Assembly: GCA_000632805.1 (NCBI GenBank)
Contig: CP007444.1
Coordinates: forward strand, 5,134,772 to 5,198,771
Length of the DNA: 64,000 nt
Source of the DNA: Dyella jiangningensis
GTDB lineage: Bacteria > Pseudomonadota > Gammaproteobacteria > Xanthomonadales > Rhodanobacteraceae
Direction of reading: 5' to 3'
Below are positions 30,102 to 39,164 of this stretch, in pieces. Made by a program: the position numbers and the translations under genes. The notes beneath the pieces were generated by a model. That model was not told where the DNA came from, made no database searches, and worked only from the letters and a program-made list of their open reading frames with translations. Numbering within the stretch: position 1 is the first letter of the stretch; each line of letters opens with the position of its first letter.

Positions 30102-30925
30102 ACCAGCGCGCGCGCCTGCACAAAGGCGAAGAAGAACACCGCGTTCGGATCGTTGCGCACGGCCTGCAACTCCTGCCGCATGCCCTCGACCGTCGCGGTG
30201 TCCACCTTGCCGGTGGCGACCAATTGCTCCGCCGCCGACAGCAGCAGTTCCTCCCAGAACTCGATCATCTGCTTGCGCTTGCCGGGCTGGCGGTTGTCGA
30301 GGTGGAAGCTCTTCACCTCGGTCTGCACATCGCGATAGCCGCCGGCCAGCAGCAGGTTGCCGAGCTTGGCGCCGATGAACGGGTCGCCGCCGCTGTCGTA
30401 CTGCAGGTCGTTGAAGGCCATCCAGTAGCGCAGCAGGTTCGGTGAATATGGATCGAGGAAGAACGAGGAATTGAGCACCTCGGTCACGTAGACCACCGCG
30501 CCCGGGCTCAGCACGCGACGCAGTTCGCTCAGCACGCGCGCCGGACTGGGCATGTGCTCCAGCACCCAGCACAGGTAAGCCGCGTCGAAACTGCGATCGG
30601 GAAAGGGCAGGTCGGTGGCATCGGCCTGTTGCAGCGTGTAGCGCGAGCTGCACCAGGCCGTCTGCGCGAGGTTCTGCTCGGCGGCGGCGAGTTGCGCTTC
30701 CGAGCGATCCACGCCGGTGACATCCAGGTTCGGAAAACGACGCAGCAGGATTTCCGTCTGCGCGCCCACGCCGGAACCGATCTCCAGCAACCGCGTGGCT
30801 TCGCTGTAGTCGATCCGGCTGAACAGGATGGTCTCGAACATGCGCGCCTGCCGGACCAGCCGCGATTGTTCCTCGGCCGAAAAGCCGTGGATATAGGGAA
30901 ACTCGCCGGTCACGATGCTGTTCAC
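30095..30925 (-). CDS. Class I SAM-dependent methyltransferase
   Basis: A 276-residue Methyltransf_25/11-type enzyme. Motif I is LLEIGSGVGAQTE, the acidic residue of motif II lies in DVTGVDRSEAQL, and motif post-I/III are QQADATDLPFPDRSFD and VLEHMPSPARVLSELRRVLSPGG-like. The C-terminal third is helical. Substrate unknown. It is tail-to-tail with the SGNH gene, with stops overlapping, and lies 74 bases from the next gene on its own strand. Confidence 0.85.
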   Translation of the reverse strand: MNSIVTGEFPYIHGFSAEEQSRLVRQARMFETILFSRIDYSEATRLLEIGSGVGAQTEILLRRFPNLDVTGVDRSEAQLAAAEQNLAQTAWCSSRYTLQQADATDLPFPDRSFDAAYLCWVLEHMPSPARVLSELRRVLSPGAVVYVTEVLNSSFFLDPYSPNLLRYWMAFNDLQYDSGGDPFIGAKLGNLLLAGGYRDVQTEVKSFHLDNRQPGKRKQMIEFWEELLLSAAEQLVATGKVDTATVEGMRQELQAVRNDPNAVFFFAFVQARALVY

Positions 30926-30999
30926 AAAGGCAGCCCACCCGGGGCGCGCTGGATCGGACGCTTCAACCTACGCCCTGGCGTGTGGATGGAAAGTCGCGA

Positions 31000-31896
31000 T
31001 CAGCGCGCCGCCGGATGCGCGTGGATGAATGCCAGCATGTCGGACAGCGTCGGTGCATCGCCGCGCATCGGCCGCGACAGCGCGAACAGCACCGCCCCGT
31101 GTCCCACGTCGGGATAGAGCTTCAGGGTGACGTCCTCGTGTCGCGCATCCATCGCCCGCGTCAGCGAGATGGCGTTGGTGGGCACGACCTCGCGATCGTC
31201 CACGCCCTGCAGCAACAGCATGGGCGGTTCGTTGCCCTGCACGAAGGACACCGGCTGCCCGCGCCGCTGCGCCTCGGGCGTAGGGCCAAACGCGGCGATC
31301 ATGTCCTCGTCGTCATCCGGCACGGGCACGAAGTCGTAGCAGCCGGCGAGGCCGATGAAGCCGGCAAGGTCGCGCGGCTGCATGCCGGAGGCGGCCAGCC
31401 ATTCCGGATCGGTGGCGAGCAGGGCGGCGATCTGGCCGCCCGCCGAGTGGCCCATCACGAAGATGTCGTTCGCGGCGCCGCCGAATTCGCCGGCATGGGC
31501 GTGCGTCCAGGCGACGGCTTCCGCGGCATCGCTCATGAAACCATCCAGCGCCACCTTCGGCACCTTGCGGTAATCCGGTATCACCACTACGACACCTTCG
31601 GCCGCCAGGGCCGATCCCACGAAGCGATACCACGCGCGTTCGCCACGCGCCCAGTCGCCGCCGTAGAAAAACACCACGACCGGTGCGTGATTCGCCTGCG
31701 CGGGCGCGTACACGTCCAGAGCCAGCGCATGTTCCGCGTCGAACACCACGCCGTGTCGCTCGGCGATGCCGCGGTGCTGGTCAGTGGCATTGAGTCCCGC
31801 GAACAGCGTGGCCTCGCAGCCGGCGATGGTGAGGCATGCACACGCAAGCAGTGACACCCGCCAGGCGCGTACCGATGCTGCACGGATGGATCGCAT
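31000..31896 (-). CDS. Lipoprotein alpha/beta hydrolase (esterase, BD-FAE-like)
   Basis: A 298-residue predicted lipoprotein esterase. Residues 1-25 form a lipoprotein signal with a LTIAGC lipobox. The hydrolase fold shows the oxyanion segment VVFFYGGDWARG, the nucleophile motif VMGHSAGGQIAALLA, an acidic residue in LLLQGVDDREV, and a histidine in LYPDVGHGAVL. The family includes carboxylesterases and acetyl-hydrolases. The ATG at 31896 is picked because it gives a normal signal; an ATG nine bases upstream and longer in-frame extensions are possible. Confidence 0.82.
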   Translation of the reverse strand: MRSIRAASVRAWRVSLLACACLTIAGCEATLFAGLNATDQHRGIAERHGVVFDAEHALALDVYAPAQANHAPVVVFFYGGDWARGERAWYRFVGSALAAEGVVVVIPDYRKVPKVALDGFMSDAAEAVAWTHAHAGEFGGAANDIFVMGHSAGGQIAALLATDPEWLAASGMQPRDLAGFIGLAGCYDFVPVPDDDEDMIAAFGPTPEAQRRGQPVSFVQGNEPPMLLLQGVDDREVVPTNAISLTRAMDARHEDVTLKLYPDVGHGAVLFALSRPMRGDAPTLSDMLAFIHAHPAAR

Positions 31897-32184
31897 GGAA
31901 ATCATGAGCGTCGCGGGAGAGGAGCCGACGGCCATGATGCCCTGCACATCGCCGCAAGGGGTTGCGATGCGCATCAGCGCACGCGTCGCGATCAAAGCGA
32001 TTGCACTGACACAAACGCAGGCCGCGGGACATATCGAGCCCGTGGCCGACCCTGCGAGCCTGACAGGTCGGTGACGTACGGCATGCGAAGTCGCGCCACC
32101 ACGCGTGCCGTCGGGTCTCATCCGGGTCCGGTGCCGCCGGCATGAAGCGAAGGGACTCGGAATCGATCAACACAGGGAACAGGA

Positions 32185-33156
32185 ATGAAGCAGAGCAGGA
32201 AGCAGGGGCTGGCGCTGATGGCGCTGTGCGGCTTGACGGTCACATTGGCGGGATGCAACGCGGCGGACATCAAGCAGTCGACGACGAGCGCTCAGGACCA
32301 GCGCGCGAAGAAAGAAGCGGAAATCCCGCATTGCACGAAGAAGCTGGGCACCGTCACCGTCAACGAACCCGATGCCGCTACCAACTGGTGGACCGGCCAG
32401 CAACTGCCGGCACCGAGCAAATTGATCAAGGTGTTCGTCAGCAAGTCCGGTTGCTTCACGCTGGTCGACCGCGGTGCCGGCATGGACGTGGCGATGCGCG
32501 AGCGCGAACTGGCATCGGGTGGCGAGCTGCGCAACCAGTCCAACCTCGGCAAGGGCCAGTTTAAGGCGGCCGACTACGTGATGGTGCCCGACCTCATCTC
32601 CAGCAACCGCGATGCCAGCGGCGGTGCGGTGGGCGCGTTGCTGGGCGGCTTGATCGGTGGCAAGGCCGGCGCACTGGCCAGCAACATCAACTTCTCCACC
32701 AAGACGGCGGATGTGACGTTGACGCTCACCGATGTGCGTTCCTCCGAGCAGGTGGCCCTGGTTGAAGGCAACGCCAAGAAGACCGACGTCGGTTTCGGCG
32801 CAGCCGGCGGCCTGTTCGGCGGCAGTGGCTTGGGAGCGGCTGGCGTAGGCGGCTACGCCAACACCGAGATCGGCCAGGTCATCACGCTGGCCTATCTGCA
32901 GGCCTATACCGACATGGTCACGCAGCTGGGCGGCCTGTCCGGCGATGCGGCGCAGAGCAACGCGCGCCAGTCCGTCACCGTCACCGAGGCCAGCCGCTTG
33001 CTTGCCAAGCCGGGTACCGGAGCCACGGTGCGCAGCGTGAGTGCGGGCATGACGCTCTATCCCACGGGCAACAAGCAGGGCGCCCTTTGGGAAGTGGAAG
33101 ATGAAATGGGCAACAAGGGCTGGATCAGCTCCACCCAATTGCAGATGGCGAAATAA
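32185..33156 (+). CDS. CsgG-like lipoprotein with C-terminal SH3-like segment
   Basis: A 323-residue outer-envelope lipoprotein: signal with VTLAGC lipobox (C24), then a CsgG/HfaB-like domain (about 60-270). Telling segments are KLIKVFVSKSGCFTLVDRGAGMDVAMRERE, split here by residue 20-mers only as an outline (core FTLVDRGAGMDVAMRERE), and the DYVMVPDLISSN strand. A Gly-rich hairpin region (GGAVGALLGGLIGGKAGA) follows. The last 60 residues (about 265-323) resemble a bacterial SH3 fold ending KGWISSTQLQ. CsgG relatives form secretion pores or envelope sensors. No curli genes are nearby, so a role in secretion is unproven. Confidence 0.7.
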   Translation: MKQSRKQGLALMALCGLTVTLAGCNAADIKQSTTSAQDQRAKKEAEIPHCTKKLGTVTVNEPDAATNWWTGQQLPAPSKLIKVFVSKSGCFTLVDRGAGMDVAMRERELASGGELRNQSNLGKGQFKAADYVMVPDLISSNRDASGGAVGALLGGLIGGKAGALASNINFSTKTADVTLTLTDVRSSEQVALVEGNAKKTDVGFGAAGGLFGGSGLGAAGVGGYANTEIGQVITLAYLQAYTDMVTQLGGLSGDAAQSNARQSVTVTEASRLLAKPGTGATVRSVSAGMTLYPTGNKQGALWEVEDEMGNKGWISSTQLQMAK

Positions 33157-33166
33157 GCCGTCGCAC

Positions 33167-33199
33167 CATCGGGTCGCGCAAGCGGCCCGATGCGTTTTC
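33167..33199 (+). terminator. Terminator after the CsgG-like gene
   Basis: Stem ATCGGGTCGC-GCAA-GCGGCCCGAT, then GCGTTTTC. It sits at the end of the opposing dusB gene and may serve both. Confidence 0.75.
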
Positions 33200-34184
33200 A
33201 GGCAGCGAGGCGGATGCCTTCCTGCAAAGCGTCGAAATAATCGCGAGTGAGCCGAAGCTGGTCGGCGGCATTTTCGGCACGGTTCACCACGTCGCGGAAC
33301 GCGGCGTTTTCCGGGCGATCCTTCGCGTACCAGCCCAGGTGCTTGCGCGCGATGCGCACACCCTGCAGTTCGCCGTAGAACGCATAGAGCTGTTCCAGGT
33401 GATGCACCAGGATGTCGCGCACTTCGGCGGGTGTCGGCTCGGGCAGCGTTTCGCCGGTGGCGAGGTAATGCGCGATCTCGCGGAAGATCCACGGACGGCC
33501 CTGCGCACCACGACCCACCATAACCGCATCGGCGCCGGTGACATCGAGCACGTGCTTCGCCTGCTTCGGTGTGAGCACGTCGCCATTGGCGAGCACGGGA
33601 ATGCGTACGGCCGCCTTCACGGCGGCGATCGTTCCGTATTCGGCCTCACCCTCGTATTTGTCGGCGCGCGTGCGGCCGTGCACGGCGAGCGCGGCGATGC
33701 CCGCGTCCTCGGCGATCTTCGCGATGGTGAGCGCGTTCTTGTTCTGGCGATCCCAGCCGGTGCGGATCTTGAGCGTGACCGGCACGTCCACCGCATCGAC
33801 CACGGCCTTCACGATGCGCGCGACCAGCGGCTCGTCCTGCAGCAAGGCGGAGCCCGACCACACGTTGCATACCTTCTTGGCCGGGCAACCCATGTTGATG
33901 TCGACGATCTGTGCGCCGTTGTCGGCGTTGTAGCGCGCGGCCTCAGCCAGCATGGCCGGGTCGTAGCCGGCGATCTGCACGCTCACCGGCTCGGGCTCGC
34001 CCGCATGGTCCATGCGTTGCCGCGACTTGCGCGTCTGCCACAGGCGCGGATCGGCGTTGGTCATCTCGGACACGGCCAAGCCCGCGCCCAGCCGTTTGCA
34101 CAGCAGGCGGAAAGGCTTGTCGGTGACCCCGGCCATGGGCGCGAGCACCACGGGCGGGTCGATGCGGTAGGGGCCGATTTGCAT
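33198..34184 (-). CDS. dusB: tRNA-dihydrouridine synthase B
   Basis: A 328-residue FMN enzyme that reduces uridines in the tRNA D-loop. PPVVLAPMAGVTDKPFR at the N-terminus, DINMGCPAKKVCNVWSGSAL (catalytic Cys and anion-binding region), VTLKIRTGWD, LAVHGRTRADKYEG and VMVGRGAQGRPWIF are DusB signatures. The ATG at 34184 starts right at MQIGPYRIDPP. In many gammaproteobacteria dusB precedes fis; here the downstream neighbour is convergent, so that linkage is absent. Confidence 0.95.
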   Translation of the reverse strand: MQIGPYRIDPPVVLAPMAGVTDKPFRLLCKRLGAGLAVSEMTNADPRLWQTRKSRQRMDHAGEPEPVSVQIAGYDPAMLAEAARYNADNGAQIVDINMGCPAKKVCNVWSGSALLQDEPLVARIVKAVVDAVDVPVTLKIRTGWDRQNKNALTIAKIAEDAGIAALAVHGRTRADKYEGEAEYGTIAAVKAAVRIPVLANGDVLTPKQAKHVLDVTGADAVMVGRGAQGRPWIFREIAHYLATGETLPEPTPAEVRDILVHHLEQLYAFYGELQGVRIARKHLGWYAKDRPENAAFRDVVNRAENAADQLRLTRDYFDALQEGIRLAA

Positions 34185-34213
34185 CCCGTTATTGTACCCG
34201 GCCGGAAAATCCC

Positions 34214-34299
34214 CTGTGGGAGCGCACCCTGTGGGCGACAAACCAAAGGGGCGGCGGACTGCCAGGTCACCGTCGCGCACAGGGTGCGCTCCCACAAAG
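34214..34299. repeat. REP-like inverted pair
   Basis: GTGGGAGCGCACCCTGTGG at 34215 faces the inverted copy CGCGCACAGGGTGCGCTCC at about 34273, about 35 bases apart, in the gap between dusB and the transporter gene. Confidence 0.8.
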
Positions 34300-34308
34300 A
34301 ACGCCGCG

Positions 34309-35577
34309 TCAATGGCTGGCTTTTGCCGCCAGCCCCTGCAACTGCGCGGGCTCATGCTTGTGCTTGAACAGCAGCATGAACAGCACCGCCACCACCAGCG
34401 AATAGCTGGCGAAGGTGATCCAGATGCCGTGCCAGTCCTTGCTCTGGTCCGGATGTGTGAAGAACGCCTCGATGATCACGCCGCTGATCGAGCTGCCCAG
34501 CACGGCGCCGATGCCGTTGGTCATCAGCATGAACAGGCCCTGCGCGCTGGCGCGTATCGACGGGTCGCTCTGGCCTTCCACGAACAAGGAGCCGGAGATG
34601 TTGAAGAAGTCGAACGCCATGCCGTACACGATGCACGACAGCACGATCATCCACAGGCCCGAACCCGGGTTGCCATAGGCGAACAGGCCGAAGCGCAACG
34701 TCCACGCCAGCATGCTGATCAGCATCACCGTCTTGATGCCGAAGCGGCGCAGGAAGAACGGAATGGCCAGGATGAACAGCGTTTCCGAGATCTGCGAGAT
34801 CGACATGATGATGGCCGGGTAACGCACCGCCACCAGCTCCTTGTACTCGCCCATCTGCGCGAAGTCGTGCAGGAACGTGTCGCCATAGGCGTTGGTCAGC
34901 TGCAGCGCCGCGCCCAGCAGCATGGCGAAGATGAAGAAGATCGCCATGCGCGCTTCGCGGAACAGCTTGAACGAGGTGAGGCCGAAGGTATCGAGCCACG
35001 ACTGGTTTGCGCTGTGCTGGAAGCGCGGCGGGCAGGCGGGCAGCGTGAACGCATACAGGCCCAGCAGCAGCGCCGCGCCGGAGGCGACGTAGAACTGACC
35101 CGACGAAGTTTCCAGGCGCAGCAGGCTCACCGTCCACAGCGCGGCGATGAAGCCCACCGTGCCCCACACGCGGATCGGCGGGTAATCCTTGACGATGTCC
35201 TTGCCGTCGCTCTTGAGCGCGTTGTACGCCACTGCAATGGAGAGTGAGATGGTCGGCATGTAGAACATCATGTTGAGCAGCATCACCCAGAACATCAGGC
35301 TGGGCGACTGCACCATCGGCACGCAGAAGAGCACGGCGGCGCCGCACAGGTGGAAGAGGCCGTAGAGCTTCTCGGCATTGATGTACTTGTCCGCGATCAC
35401 GCCCGCGATGGACGGCATGAACAGCGAGGCGATGCCCATGGTCGAGAAGATCGCGCCGAACTGTGCACCCGACCAATGCTTGTCCTGGAACCAATAGGCA
35501 CCGATGGTGAGCAGCCACGACCCCCATACAAAAAATTGCAGGAAGTTCATTGCAATCAGGCGGAGTCGAAGGCTCAT
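34309..35577 (-). CDS. Nucleoside:H+ symporter (NupG/XapB-like MFS)
   Basis: A 422-residue 12-helix major facilitator. MNFLQFFVWGSWLLTIGAYW at the start, IFSTMGIASLFMPSIAGVIADKY, and the later MAFDFFNISGSLFVEGQ place it in the nucleoside:H+ symporter branch (NupG, XapB). The ATG at 35577 gives the family N-terminus (MSLRLRLIAMNFLQFF); the frame is open farther upstream over non-coding sequence. No nucleoside catabolic genes adjoin it. Confidence 0.85.
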   Translation of the reverse strand: MSLRLRLIAMNFLQFFVWGSWLLTIGAYWFQDKHWSGAQFGAIFSTMGIASLFMPSIAGVIADKYINAEKLYGLFHLCGAAVLFCVPMVQSPSLMFWVMLLNMMFYMPTISLSIAVAYNALKSDGKDIVKDYPPIRVWGTVGFIAALWTVSLLRLETSSGQFYVASGAALLLGLYAFTLPACPPRFQHSANQSWLDTFGLTSFKLFREARMAIFFIFAMLLGAALQLTNAYGDTFLHDFAQMGEYKELVAVRYPAIIMSISQISETLFILAIPFFLRRFGIKTVMLISMLAWTLRFGLFAYGNPGSGLWMIVLSCIVYGMAFDFFNISGSLFVEGQSDPSIRASAQGLFMLMTNGIGAVLGSSISGVIIEAFFTHPDQSKDWHGIWITFASYSLVVAVLFMLLFKHKHEPAQLQGLAAKASH

Positions 35578-35800
35578 CAGCGTCGTCGTTGGTTCAAAAC
35601 AGCGGTGGAAATCGGTCCGGGAGGCACGCGCCAGACGGCAGCCCGGGCCTAAGCCCAGCCTGTCCAGAAGAGGCGGAGATCCCCTGCACGGCCAAGGGCG
35701 TCCCGAGGACGTGTAAAAATAAGAGCCTAGAGGAACCACCGCCATGGCGACAAGTTGCGTCGCCGCGAGAAAGTGCGGTTCCGCCATCGTGGAGAGCGCC

Positions 35801-36430
35801 GTGAACCTGTTCCTGACTATCGCCATCGTGCACCTGGTGGCCCTGCTGAGCCCCGGCCCGGATTTCTTCTTCGTGTCGCAGACCGCCGTGAGCCGCACGC
35901 GCCGCCAGGCGATGTTCGGCGTCATCGGTATAACCCTTGGCGTGGTGGTGTGGTCGGCGCTGGCGCTGGCGGGCCTGCAGCTGGTGCTGCAGCGGTTGGC
36001 CTGGCTGGAGCGGCTGATCAGCGTTGCCGGTGGCCTCTACCTCGCCTGGATGGGCGTGAAGATGCTGCGCGGCGCCCTCCGCGCACCGGCCACGCCAGCC
36101 GGCGAGCCGCAGCAGGCGCTGCAGCAGAGCGACTGGGCCACGTTGCGCGCGGGCCTGCTCACCAATCTGTCCAACCCGAAAGTGGTGATCTACTTCGGCA
36201 GCGTGTTTTCCGCCTTCCTCGGCGATGGCGTGAGCGCCGGTGCTCGCTGGGGCCTGTGGAGCATGGTGGTGATCGAGACCTTGCTGTGGTTCACCGTGGT
36301 GGCGGGTGTGTTTGCCCTGCCGGCGATGCGCCGCGGCTACCTGCGTCTCTCGCGGTGGATCGATGGTTTGGCCGGTGCCGTATTCGTGGCGTTTGGCTTG
36401 CACCTGATCTTTTCCAAGCGCGCAGTCTGA
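35801..36430 (+). CDS. rhtC: LysE-type threonine/homoserine exporter, RhtC-like
   Basis: A 209-residue inner-membrane exporter with about six helices. The segments HLVALLSPGPDFFFVSQTAV, GGLYLAWMGVKMLRG and LSNPKVVIYFGSVFSAFL closely follow RhtC. The GTG at 35801 with GGAG six bases before it gives the usual length (E. coli 206); an ATG at 35744 would add 19 unlikely residues. It lies divergent from the nucleoside transporter with a 223-base gap showing no other gene. Confidence 0.87.
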   Translation: MNLFLTIAIVHLVALLSPGPDFFFVSQTAVSRTRRQAMFGVIGITLGVVVWSALALAGLQLVLQRLAWLERLISVAGGLYLAWMGVKMLRGALRAPATPAGEPQQALQQSDWATLRAGLLTNLSNPKVVIYFGSVFSAFLGDGVSAGARWGLWSMVVIETLLWFTVVAGVFALPAMRRGYLRLSRWIDGLAGAVFVAFGLHLIFSKRAV

Positions 36431-36458
36431 GCACGCCTTAAGCAACTTTGCGCTTCTT

Positions 36459-36542
36459 TGTGGGAGCGCACCCTGTGCGCGACAAGCCTAGGGAGCGGAC
36501 TGCTGAAGCGCCGCGGTCGCGCCCAAGGTGCGCTTCTACAGG
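36459..36542. repeat. REP-like inverted pair
   Basis: GTGGGAGCGCACCCTGTGCGC at 36460 is followed by the inverted GGTCGCGCCCAAGGTGCGC at about 36515, after the rhtC gene. The rest of the gap to 36692 holds nothing recognisable. Confidence 0.8.
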
Positions 36543-36692
36543 TGAGAGGCGGCGACGCCTGGGCATAGGTCGGTGCGGGCATTCGCACCGCTAGTGGGGC
36601 AGTTCGGCCAGGCCGGACATCAAGGAGGGGAGCAGTCCGCGCGACGACGCGTCAGTCGTCATGCAGGCACGACCATGACGTCTCCCTTGGAG

Positions 36693-37076
36693 TCACTCCC
36701 AACGATTGAGATGCGGACCAAATGTCTTCCGTTGCGGACGCACGACGCAGAAGCGATGCCCACTCGGCGCCTGCATCACCCACCAGCGATCGCGCACATA
36801 CGCCACGCGTATCGCACCCAGTCCTTCCAGTCGAGCCACTTCCGCATCGAGGTCGTCGGTTTCTATGTCGAGGTGCACGCGGCTTTCGTGGTCCACCCGT
36901 TGCAGGAGAATGATCGGTTCGTCCTGCTCAGTGACCAGTTCCGCATAACGGCCATCGCCATCCTGATCGACCGTCGCGATGCGCTTGTTGAGGGCGCGGC
37001 TCCAGAACGACGCGGCATCCTTGAGGTCGTCGGTCTGGCAGTCGATGACGACGGTGCATAGGCGGCTGTGATGCAT
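36693..37076 (-). CDS. VOC/glyoxalase-fold protein
   Basis: A 127-residue protein of the vicinal oxygen chelate superfamily. Two beta-alpha-beta modules are visible: LCTVVIDCQTDDLKDAASFW with a following Y-A-E-L strand, and RVHLDIETDDLDAEVARLEG ending WVMQAPSGHRFCVVRP. This is the common uncharacterised VOC type; possible metal ligands (H near SRVHLDIE, E/H late) cannot be confirmed. The ATG at 37076 gives a compact domain; the open frame upstream is not needed. Confidence 0.8.
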   Translation of the reverse strand: MHHSRLCTVVIDCQTDDLKDAASFWSRALNKRIATVDQDGDGRYAELVTEQDEPIILLQRVDHESRVHLDIETDDLDAEVARLEGLGAIRVAYVRDRWWVMQAPSGHRFCVVRPQRKTFGPHLNRWE

Positions 37077-37236
37077 GGTGGCGACTCCTGTCGTGCGGCA
37101 ATGCCGTCCGTATAGCTGCGCACCGGTCGAGGAGCCGTCAACATGGAAAGACGCTAGCGTTGCGACCATGCGCCTCTACGGCGCCCACTAAAACGCTGCT
37201 AGCTTCCTCGGCCTTGGAAAGGTGCAGGAGGCTGGG

Positions 37237-37641
37237 GTGACCGATACATTCGACGATCTGCAGACCAGCTATGGACGCTGCCTGCGCCATGGCGGATTCA
37301 TCGCCCGCTTCTACGAGATATTCATGGCAAGCCATCCGGACATCCCCGGCATGTTCAGTTATACCGATTTCAGCGTGCAGCACCTGGCCTTGCGCCGAGG
37401 CATCAGCGCCGCCATCGCGCACGCCGGCGGCAGCACGCTGACGCGAAGGACCATGGCCGAGATGGCGCAGGTGCACGGTCGCAAGGGGAGGGCGCCGGTG
37501 CCGCCGGAGCTCTATTCCTATTGGTCGGCCAGCCTGCTGCGCGCCATCGCCGAGCACGATCCGGAATACGATTTCGCGTTGGAGCAACGCTGGCGCAAGG
37601 CGCTGGATCACACCACCACCTACTTCATCGAACACTACTGA
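37237..37641 (+). CDS. Single-domain globin
   Basis: A 134-residue haem protein of the globin superfamily. It starts TFDDLQTSYGRCLRHGGFIARFYEIFMASHPDI, quoted here as two parts (helix A SYGRCLRHGGF and helix B/C FYEIFMASHPDI). The helix-E/F region SVQHLALRRGISAAIAH provides candidate haem histidines, and it closes with HTTTYFIEHY. Similar short bacterial globins are found near nitrosative-stress genes; none adjoins here. The GTG at 37237 follows GCAGGAGG with good spacing. It is divergent from the VOC gene across 160 bases. Confidence 0.8.
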   Translation: MTDTFDDLQTSYGRCLRHGGFIARFYEIFMASHPDIPGMFSYTDFSVQHLALRRGISAAIAHAGGSTLTRRTMAEMAQVHGRKGRAPVPPELYSYWSASLLRAIAEHDPEYDFALEQRWRKALDHTTTYFIEHY

Positions 37642-37656
37642 GCGCCATCGATGCGC

Positions 37657-37690
37657 ATAAAAAAAGCCCCGGACATGCCGGGGCTTTTCC
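37657..37690. terminator. Bidirectional terminator (globin / E2 genes)
   Basis: Stem AAAAGCCCCGG-ACAT-CCGGGGCTTTT-like with A and T tracts on each side, between convergent genes. Confidence 0.88.
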
Positions 37691-37705
37691 ACGCAACGCC
37701 GTAGC

Positions 37706-39094
37706 TTAGTTCGGCAGCGACAGATCGTCGAGCAGCGCCTTGAGGAAGCGCGCGGCTTCGCCGCCGGTGGCGGCGCGATGATCGAACGTCAGCGAGATCG
37801 GCATGCGGCGATGCACTTCGATGCCGCCCATCACCGCCACTACGTCGTGGCTGAGCTTGCCCGCGCCGATGATGGCGACGCACGGCGGCACGACGACCGG
37901 CGTGGCGTAGCGGCCGGCGAACATGCCGAAGTTGGAAAGGCTGATGGTGTAGCCCGAGAGCTCCGACGCCGGGATGGAACGGTCTTCCACCGACATGCGC
38001 AGTCGCTTGATCGCGGCGCGAATGCCGGCGCCGTCGAGCACGTCGGCGTTGCGCAGCGCGGGCACGAACAGGCCTTCCTCGGTGTCCACGGCGATGCCGA
38101 TGTCCACGTGCGGATGCAGCGTGCGCGTGAGGTTCTTGCCGTCGAACCAGGCGTTGAGCGCCGGCACGGTCTTGCAGGCCACCACGATGGAACGGATCAG
38201 GCGCGCGGTGATGTCCTGCTTGCCGATCCAGGCGTGCAGGTCGGCGTCATCGACCAGCGTGGTCGGCACGACGTTGGCGTGGGCCTCGGCCATCACGCGC
38301 GCCATGTTGCGACGGACGCCCTTGAGCTGTTCCGGCTGGCCACTGGCCTGCACGCTCGGCGGCGCCGTGCGCACTGGCTTGCCGGCGAGCGAGGTGGCCG
38401 TGCGGGCCGGTTCGGGCTCCGGCAGCTGCGGGGCGAGGTGACGACCGGCAGAGGCCGGCACCGCAGCGCGGGCCGGAGCGGCGCCGAGCTGGGCGCTGCC
38501 GTTGGCGGCGGCATTCTTCACGTCGGTCATGGTGACCACGCCGTCGGCGCCAGTCGGCGTCACGCGGGCGAGGTCGACCTTGAGCTTCTTGGCAAGCGCG
38601 CGCACCGCCGGCACGGCCTTCACGCCGCCGACGCTGCTGGCCTGCTCCACGTGCACGTGGCTGCCGGAGATCATCGCGCCGACCACGGTGCCTTCGTCTT
38701 CGCGATCGGCCTTGCCGTTGCTGTCGATCTCGCCGCCCTCATCGGAGGCGATCACTTTCTTGCCCTGGTCCGGGGCCGGGCTGCCGGCGCCTTTCTTCGG
38801 GCCATGGTGGTGCCCGGTGGACTCGGCTTCGGCACGCTGCTTGGCGTTCGGGTCGGGCTCGAACTCGGCCAGCGCGGCGCCGGTCTCGATGATGTCGCCG
38901 GCGGCGCCGTGCAGCTTGGTGACCTTGCCCGTATACGGGGACGGCACGTCGACGACGGCCTTGGCGGTTTCCATCGACACCAGCGGGGCGTCGAGCTTGA
39001 TGGTGTCGCCTTCCTTCACGTGCCACTCGACGATGGTTGCGTCGGGAAGGCCTTCGCCGAGGTCGGGCAGGTAGAACGTCTTGATATCAGCCAT
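37706..39094 (-). CDS. 2-oxoacid dehydrogenase E2 (dihydrolipoamide acyltransferase)
   Basis: A 462-residue E2 core. The lipoyl domain (1-80) has the lipoylated K45 in SMETAKAVVDV. A His/Lys/Asp-rich linker of about 60 residues with a GHHHGPKKG piece follows. Next are an E3/E1-binding domain (about 150-185, KAVPAVRALAKKLKVDL) and a catalytic domain (about 245-462) ending FDHRAATGGEAARFLKALL, with the catalytic His. It is last in the E1-alpha, E1-beta, E2 set; no E3 gene follows. Pyruvate or branched-chain acyl specificity cannot be told with certainty. Confidence 0.9.
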   Translation of the reverse strand: MADIKTFYLPDLGEGLPDATIVEWHVKEGDTIKLDAPLVSMETAKAVVDVPSPYTGKVTKLHGAAGDIIETGAALAEFEPDPNAKQRAEAESTGHHHGPKKGAGSPAPDQGKKVIASDEGGEIDSNGKADREDEGTVVGAMISGSHVHVEQASSVGGVKAVPAVRALAKKLKVDLARVTPTGADGVVTMTDVKNAAANGSAQLGAAPARAAVPASAGRHLAPQLPEPEPARTATSLAGKPVRTAPPSVQASGQPEQLKGVRRNMARVMAEAHANVVPTTLVDDADLHAWIGKQDITARLIRSIVVACKTVPALNAWFDGKNLTRTLHPHVDIGIAVDTEEGLFVPALRNADVLDGAGIRAAIKRLRMSVEDRSIPASELSGYTISLSNFGMFAGRYATPVVVPPCVAIIGAGKLSHDVVAVMGGIEVHRRMPISLTFDHRAATGGEAARFLKALLDDLSLPN

Positions 39095-39164
39095 GTTCGG
39101 AATTCCGAAAAGGTTGGGGTATTCGTAAATCCGCGTCCCGCTGTACGGGAGGCGGACAAAGGAC

